Positions 43,919-48,175 of a stretch of 48,175 nucleotides of DNA are shown one piece after another; positions within the stretch are counted from its first letter, which is position 1, and the number at the start of each line of letters is the position of its first letter. Origin of the DNA: an uncultured Acetatifactor sp. (GTDB lineage Bacteria > Bacillota > Clostridia > Lachnospirales > Lachnospiraceae); contig CAJUNZ010000010.1 in the NCBI GenBank assembly GCA_910587755.1, positions 1 to 48,175 on the forward strand, in the 5' to 3' direction. Both the position numbers and the translations under genes were made by a program. Below the pieces are notes generated by a model. That model searched no databases. It was not told where the DNA came from and saw nothing but the letters and a program-made list of their open reading frames with translations.

Positions 43919-44925
43919 TTCCCGGTCCCTCCCTGCTGCAGAAAACGCAGATATACTTTTACAAAGTCTCCATACTTGTATTTTGAGACAGGAAGCCTGA
44001 CGCCGCCTGTAAGCATCACCTCTGTTCTGCTGTATGACTCCACATGGGAAAGACCGGCCAGATAGCCTTTGTGAATCCTGAAAAATGCTTCTCCCAGAGC
44101 CTCCTCCAAATCCCGGATCCTGGCATAGTACTCCACTTGCCGGTCTTCCAGATGCAGGATTACCTTATGTCCCCGGCTCTCCAGATAACGAATGCTCTGG
44201 ATCGGAACAGCCCTGCTCACGCCGCCCCAGTGAACCATCAAAGTGTTTCCCTGTGTCTTTTCCAGGTTCTGTCCCGGACAGTTTTTTCTCTCCTTTTCGG
44301 ACCGGTAATCTCCCTCCACAACCTGCAGAGCCCTGTGAAAAATCTCCAGAAAACGCCTCTCCTCAATGGGTTTCAGCAGGTAGTGGAAGGCACCCACATC
44401 AAAGGCATCATAGACATATTCCTCATATCCTGTCACAAAAATAATCAGGGGCTGCTTCCCTTCTCCCTCCCGGATTCTCCTGGCAAGAGCCATACCATCC
44501 ATCCTTTGTTCAGGCCCTGCAGTGCAGAGCGGCTTTCCCTCCTGGCTCCCTGTCCCGGCTGCGCAGTTCCACCTTTTCTCCTGGCTCCCTGTCCCGGCTG
44601 CGCAGTTCCACCTTTTCTCCTGGCTTCCTGCCCCGGTAGCGCAGTTCCACCTTTCCTCCTGGCTCTCTGTTCCGGTTGCGCAGGCTGATGTCATTTCTTC
44701 CCAGTCCTGCCCCCTGTACTCTCCTGCATTATAGAGACTTCCCACTCCAGTCCCGGCGCCCAGCTCTATATCCAGAAACAACAGATCATGTTCCCTTCCA
44801 CTGGAAAGGTACTCCTCTGCGGAGGTATATTCCGTCACCTCCCAGTTCCCGCACTGCCCCCTCACCAGCGCTGCCAGGTAAGCTCTCGCCCCATCCTCAT
44901 CATCACAGACTCCGATTCTTAGCAT
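43915..44925 (-). CDS. LytTR-family response regulator with a repeat-expanded receiver domain
   Basis: A protein of 336 residues, against about 240 for the family. The receiver has the acidic pocket (RIGVCDDE), phospho-acceptor Asp52 (LLFLDIELG) and later FVTGYEEYVYDAF and HYLLKPIEE. Between Asp52 and DGMALARRIRE, which normally follow within a few residues, about 84 extra residues are inserted, mostly four copies of a 13-residue unit (NCAAGTGSQEKRW). The C-terminal LytTR DNA-binding domain (IRYLESRGHKVILHL, FFRIHKGYLAGLSHVES, VRLPVSKYKYGDFVKVYLR) is intact. I chose the ATG at 44925, preceded by GGAG; the frame is open further upstream to 45174 but with no family match. It is co-transcribed with the AgrC-like kinase. 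Confidence 0.88.
   Translation of the reverse strand: MLRIGVCDDEDGARAYLAALVRGQCGNWEVTEYTSAEEYLSSGREHDLLFLDIELGAGTGVGSLYNAGEYRGQDWEEMTSACATGTESQEERWNCATGAGSQEKRWNCAAGTGSQEKRWNCAAGTGSQEGKPLCTAGPEQRMDGMALARRIREGEGKQPLIIFVTGYEEYVYDAFDVGAFHYLLKPIEERRFLEIFHRALQVVEGDYRSEKERKNCPGQNLEKTQGNTLMVHWGGVSRAVPIQSIRYLESRGHKVILHLEDRQVEYYARIRDLEEALGEAFFRIHKGYLAGLSHVESYSRTEVMLTGGVRLPVSKYKYGDFVKVYLRFLQQGGTGK
44538..44685. repeat. 39-bp tandem repeat (3.8 copies) inside the regulator gene
   Basis: Units start at 44538, 44577, 44616 and 44655. The first two are identical (CTCCTGGCTCCCTGTCCCGG, and on to CCACCTTTT); the third and fourth have a few changes, and the fourth is incomplete. The unit is 13 codons, so copy-number change keeps the frame. 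It codes the insertion in the receiver domain of the LytTR regulator. Confidence 0.92.
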
Positions 44926-45192
44926 TTCACTCCACTCTCCATACTGCCCCGGCTCTTCTCCACATCCCCTGTATCGGAAAAACCGGAAGAATCTTAACCG
45001 CTCCTGCACAAGAAGCGCTTTTGACAGCGCAACTGGACAGACGCTTCTTCGCCACCGCCCCTTTCCCGGGTATCCAATTACTTTTCCCAGGCTTCTTCCC
45101 CGCTGCGCAAAAACAGCCAGGAACAACAGATAAAATCCGCCGTCCCTGGCTGTACCTATTTCCAACCTGCCCAAACCATACCCTGGCAGTTC

Positions 45193-46107
45193 TCACTCTC
45201 TGGTAGGATTTACATGGATCATACAGTGCTTGCAGTCCGGAAAACTTCCCTCTATGCTGTCATGCACTTTCTCAGCGATCTCATGAGCCTCCCCCAGCTT
45301 CAGTTCCCTGTCAACCAGAATCTCCATATCCACATAAATCCTGGCCCCAAAAAGCCTGGTTTTCAGATCGTCGATCCCCTGCACGCCCTCCACCCCCATT
45401 GCCGTGTCCCGCATGCGGCCTTCCACCTCTATGTCACACCTGTGATCCACCATCTTGTCCAGGCCATCCTTAAATATGTCATAGGCCGCCTTCAAGATGC
45501 ACAGGCTGATCACAATGCTCGCCAGAGGATCCATCACAGGAAATCCAATCCTGGCAAACAGAATGCCCACAAAGGATCCCACAGAGGAAAGGGCATCCGA
45601 TCGGTGATGCCAGGCATCCGCCATCAAAGCTCCCGAGTTGATCCGCCGGGCTGCCGCCCTGGTATACCAGAACATCCACTCCTTGGCCCCAATGGAAATC
45701 ACTGCCGCCACCAGGGGAAGCCTGCCCGGGATCTCCATCTTCCCAAAATTCCCCGCTGCAATTTTCCCAATCCCTGAGATACCGATCCCCGCCCCCACAA
45801 GCCCCAGGAGCATAGCCAGGATCAGAGCGGCCACACACTCCATTCTTTCATGCCCGTAGGGGTGATCCTCATCCGCCTTTTTTCCCGCAACCTTCACACC
45901 GATGATCACGACAAAAGTACTGAACACATCCGATGCCGAGTGAACTGCATCCGACACCATGGCACTTGATTTTCCAATCACTCCCGCCGCCAGTTTGGCC
46001 AGGGACAACAGGAGATTTACAACGATACTGACTGCTGAAACCCTGTAGGCAAGCGCCTCATTCCGGTCGGTCCCAGCCCCCTTTTTTACCTCTTTTACTT
46101 TGCCCAC
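45193..46107 (-). CDS. Cation diffusion facilitator transporter
   Basis: A protein of 304 residues. Six membrane helices hold the metal-site motifs SDAVHSASDVFS (second helix) and ADAWHHRSDALSS (fifth helix), and HPYGHERME follows the first motif. The C-terminal 90 residues are the cytoplasmic ferredoxin-like domain (VEGVQGIDDLKTRLFG, YVDMEILVDRELKLGEAHEI). It should export Zn, Mn or Fe(II) in exchange for protons. I chose the GTG at 46107 because AGGAGGAGGGAGCA lies just before it; the frame continues upstream to 46221 without family similarity. It is preceded by a broken gene. Confidence 0.92.
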   Translation of the reverse strand: MGKVKEVKKGAGTDRNEALAYRVSAVSIVVNLLLSLAKLAAGVIGKSSAMVSDAVHSASDVFSTFVVIIGVKVAGKKADEDHPYGHERMECVAALILAMLLGLVGAGIGISGIGKIAAGNFGKMEIPGRLPLVAAVISIGAKEWMFWYTRAAARRINSGALMADAWHHRSDALSSVGSFVGILFARIGFPVMDPLASIVISLCILKAAYDIFKDGLDKMVDHRCDIEVEGRMRDTAMGVEGVQGIDDLKTRLFGARIYVDMEILVDRELKLGEAHEIAEKVHDSIEGSFPDCKHCMIHVNPTRE

Positions 46108-46231
46108 TGCTCCCTCCTCCTGCTGCCTTCCCCAAACCTGAGACAGCTCTTTTTTCACTATTCTAAAGTCGCCCCAAGGAGTTCTTCCGATGCTTTCAGC
46201 ACTTTCATAACTTCCTTCCATCCACTCACAC

Positions 46232-46448
46232 TCATGGATGTCTCAAACTCCCCCATAATTTCTTTATTGGGTAGCCAAATCTGTCACACAGTTCCTTTAC
46301 TTCCTTTTCCGTGAAACCGGTATATTCTTCCAGCTCCTTCTGATCGGTCATGGTTTATCCAGGCTATCAGATTAGTCTTATCCACATAAATTCTCGAACG
46401 GATTGTCTCCCGAAAACTGCTGTTTCCAGGGTTCAGGTAATATCCCAT
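46232..46448 (-). pseudogene. N-terminal and middle fragments of an AAA-ATPase/PD-(D/E)XK family gene
   Basis: From the ATG at 46448 (with GGAGG before it) the frame reads MGYYLNPGNSSF and RSRIYVDKTNLIAWIN, the conserved N-terminus of the AAA-ATPase-like family. It then leaves the family pattern. In another frame, 46351-46232 reads MTDQKELEEYTGFTEKEVKE and LCDRFGYP, a segment from the middle of the same family, and then stops. The ATP-binding core between them and the whole C-terminal half are missing, so this is a deletion derivative. A C-terminal piece of the same family lies at 814-1193, too far away to be the other half of this copy by simple splitting. Confidence 0.7.
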
Positions 46449-46507
46449 AACCGATCCTCCGGCATGATATGGGCAAGTAGATTCCTATTGTCCCATATTA
46501 GCAATAA

Positions 46508-46538
46508 GGCTATCCTCTACTGCCAATAGAGGATAGCC
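46508..46538. terminator. Perfect 12-bp hairpin between wecB and the broken gene
   Basis: GGCTATCCTCTA (46508-46519) pairs fully with TAGAGGATAGCC (46527-46538) around a 7-base loop. TGTTATTATTTT follows on the plus strand and TTATTGC on the minus strand. It probably ends the wecB transcript (minus strand); the U-run on that side is weak. Confidence 0.6.
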
Positions 46539-46654
46539 TGTTATTATTTTATCACCTTTCAATTATGCCGCCGGATATACCTGAATCCATCAGCACGTAG
46601 AATGATTATAAACCAACATTGGGGATTTTGCAAGAGAAAATGGAAAGAAAACCA

Positions 46655-47770
46655 TCAAGGAATCCACTCCCTATACTTTTTCCCCTCCAAAATATCTGCA
46701 ATCCGCTCACAAGCATGACCATCACCATAAGGATTACAGGCACGGGACATTTTAGTATATTCGTTTTTATCTTCAAGCAAAAGCTTAAAGGTCTGATATA
46801 TCGTTTCTTCATCGGTTCCTACAAGTTTTAATGTTCCCGCATCAACGCCTTCCGGTCTCTCCGTCGTATCCCTCATCACGAGAACCGGAACTCCATAACT
46901 GGGACATTCTTCCTGGATTCCACCGGAATCCGTCAGACAGAGAAACGACCTCGCCTCAAAGTTATGGCAGTCAAATACCTCTATCGGCTCAATGATATGA
47001 ATTCTACTGCATCCGCCAAGTTCCTGATTGGCAGCCTCACGTACCGTTGGATTCATGTGAATCGGATATACGGCTTTACAATCTGGATGTTCATCCAATA
47101 CTCTTCTGATAGCCCGGAACATATGATGCATTGGTTCACCTAAATTTTCTCGTCGATGGGCTGTAATAAAAATCATTTTGCTCTTTCCTACCCAGTCAAG
47201 CTCTGGATGAGTATAATCTTCCCGCACTGTATGCTGCATGGCGTCGATGACTGTATTTCCGGTGACATAAATGCTATCAGGCTTTTTACCCTCTTTTAGA
47301 AGATTGGACTGGGACAACGGTGTAGGTGCAAAATTATATTGGCTGATGATTCCCACAGCCTCCCTGTTGAATTCTTCTGGATAGGGAGAATAAATATTAT
47401 ATGTACGAAGACCTGCTTCGACATGCCCCACAGGTATTTGAAGATAAAAACATGCAAGTGCCGTGGCAAAAGTTGTCGTTGTGTCTCCATGAACCAGAAC
47501 TATATCAGGCCTCACCTTTTCAAGTACCATCTTAATGGAATCAAGAATATTGGCAGTTATGTCAAACAGCGTCTGTTTTTCCTTCATAATGTTTAGATCA
47601 TAATCAGGAATAACTCCAAATGTTGAAAGCACCTGATCCAGCATCTGCCGGTGCTGAGCAGTTACGCAAACGATTGCTTCCAACCCCTTTCTTCTCTTCA
47701 TTTCATTGACCAGGGGGCATATTTTAATAGCCTCCGGTCTTGTCCCAAATACACACATTACTTTCTTCAT
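46655..47770 (-). CDS. wecB: UDP-N-acetylglucosamine 2-epimerase (non-hydrolysing)
   Basis: A protein of 371 residues, the normal length. It begins MKKVMCVFGTRPEAIKICPL and contains VCVTAQHRQMLDQVL, LVHGDTTTTFA, GHVEAGLRTYNIYSPYPEE, FITAHRRENLGEPM and LCLTDSGGIQEECPSYGVPV, all hallmark blocks of the family. It makes UDP-ManNAc from UDP-GlcNAc for cell-wall teichoic acid or capsule. The ATG at 47770 lies eight bases after GGGAG and overlaps the flippase stop as ATGA. It belongs to a surface-polysaccharide operon that continues beyond the window. Confidence 0.97.
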   Translation of the reverse strand: MKKVMCVFGTRPEAIKICPLVNEMKRRKGLEAIVCVTAQHRQMLDQVLSTFGVIPDYDLNIMKEKQTLFDITANILDSIKMVLEKVRPDIVLVHGDTTTTFATALACFYLQIPVGHVEAGLRTYNIYSPYPEEFNREAVGIISQYNFAPTPLSQSNLLKEGKKPDSIYVTGNTVIDAMQHTVREDYTHPELDWVGKSKMIFITAHRRENLGEPMHHMFRAIRRVLDEHPDCKAVYPIHMNPTVREAANQELGGCSRIHIIEPIEVFDCHNFEARSFLCLTDSGGIQEECPSYGVPVLVMRDTTERPEGVDAGTLKLVGTDEETIYQTFKLLLEDKNEYTKMSRACNPYGDGHACERIADILEGKKYREWIP

Positions 47771-48175
47771 AGACTCATCTCCCAACTTTTCCAAACTTTC
47801 TTAGGCACTATTTTAAATAAAATCACATTTGCCACAAATACGGCCGTACATTCACAAATAAAAATAACCATTCCAGATACAAGAAACGACAGTATCGAAT
47901 GAACACTAACTGGCCAAAAAATATATATGCAGACATTGCATCCCAGAACAAAAGCTGATGTAGTCATCAATGGCAGATACTTTTTTATATTCAGCTTAAG
48001 CATTGATTTTTTGAGATAGACAGCAAAGTATACAAGTCTATAAACTATTGCTGTCAATGTCCCTATGGCCACACCTGCTAAGCCCCATGTAGTAATGAGT
48101 GCAATGGAGACTCCCACATTTAACGTAAGTAGGTAATCATCCGTACCTTGACTTTCAAAAATAGCCACCTGTTTA
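47767..48175 (-). CDS. Polysaccharide flippase (Wzx/MATE-like), C-terminal end, 5' part outside window
   Basis: The frame is open from the window edge to the stop at 47767; about 135 residues are visible. They form the last four to five membrane helices of a Wzx-type exporter: LTLNVGVSIALITTWGLAG with VAIGTLTAIVYRLVYFAVY, then LPLMTTSAFVLGCNVCIYIF and SFLVSGMVIFICECTAVFVANVILF, ending WKSWEMSL. Such proteins move lipid-linked oligosaccharide across the membrane. It is coupled to wecB by an ATGA overlap. Confidence 0.8.
   Translation of the reverse strand, partial: KQVAIFESQGTDDYLLTLNVGVSIALITTWGLAGVAIGTLTAIVYRLVYFAVYLKKSMLKLNIKKYLPLMTTSAFVLGCNVCIYIFWPVSVHSILSFLVSGMVIFICECTAVFVANVILFKIVPKKVWKSWEMSL

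Noticed and set aside
44538..44685. CRISPR array
   Set aside because: The repeats are contiguous with no spacers and lie inside a coding frame as 13-codon units; no cas genes are present.
45175..45192. N-terminal extension of the LytTR regulator up to 45174
   Set aside because: The receiver domain begins exactly at the ATG at 44925 with GGAG before it; the extension has no family pattern and runs to the end of the cation transporter gene.

Overview
The window reads as a chromosomal stretch from a Gram-positive anaerobe of the Clostridia, most likely a Lachnospiraceae member. The basis is the gene families (DUF4867, DUF4422, DUF2264, bacteriohemerythrin, UxaC, a type VII secretion locus with DUF4176 proteins), the strong AGGAGG-type ribosome sites, the many overlapping start/stop pairs and the moderate G+C. 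This is a family-level guess; no rRNA or tRNA gene is present. Most genes lie on the minus strand.

Layout. 1-1193: the start of a DUF4867 gene and the broken end of an AAA-ATPase/PD-(D/E)XK gene. 1281-16738: one long minus-strand operon for an unusual type VII (ESX/WXG100) secretion system. In transcription order it holds a 52-residue membrane protein, a membrane Ser/Thr kinase with a large extracytoplasmic sensor, a membrane FHA-like protein, the EssC ATPase, a YukD/EsaB ubiquitin-like protein, five WXG100-like proteins, a secreted/membrane vWA-FHA protein, a PP2C phosphatase, a long candidate effector and two DUF4176 proteins, closed by a terminator. EsaA, EssA and EssB are not seen; a kinase/phosphatase/FHA set stands where they would be expected.

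16738-19395: two promoters share one architecture, TTGACA, a 17-bp spacer that is itself a palindrome (AAACACA-ATA-TGTGTTT on the plus strand), then a TAT-type -10, with an extra TTTTGTGTTTT half-site at the same offset. One drives the secretion operon. The other drives a secreted beta-helix/LysM protein and lies next to a divergent XRE repressor gene. This suggests a regulon joining the secretion system, a wall-binding surface protein and the repressor.

19551-24444: four polysaccharide-type genes (two DUF4422 transferases, one GT4 transferase, one Rossmann-type protein). 24869-26702: a TnpB-family protein with all three RuvC catalytic positions substituted, hairpins beside it, and a 36-residue holin-like toxin. 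26925-30570: a two-component/ABC-transporter operon with a repeat-coded 60-codon ORF between permease and kinase. 30788-34469: DUF2264 and uronate isomerase genes (hexuronate use). 34536-38299: prfB, with its programmed +1 frameshift intact, and secA. 38434-41880: two membrane proteins, one a zinc-ribbon/leucine-rich-repeat protein, and a bacteriohemerythrin. 42019-44925: an AgrC/LytTR-type two-component pair whose regulator has a 39-bp tandem repeat inserted in its receiver domain. 45193-48175: a cation efflux gene, another fossil of the AAA-ATPase/nuclease family, wecB, and the end of a polysaccharide flippase gene running off the window.
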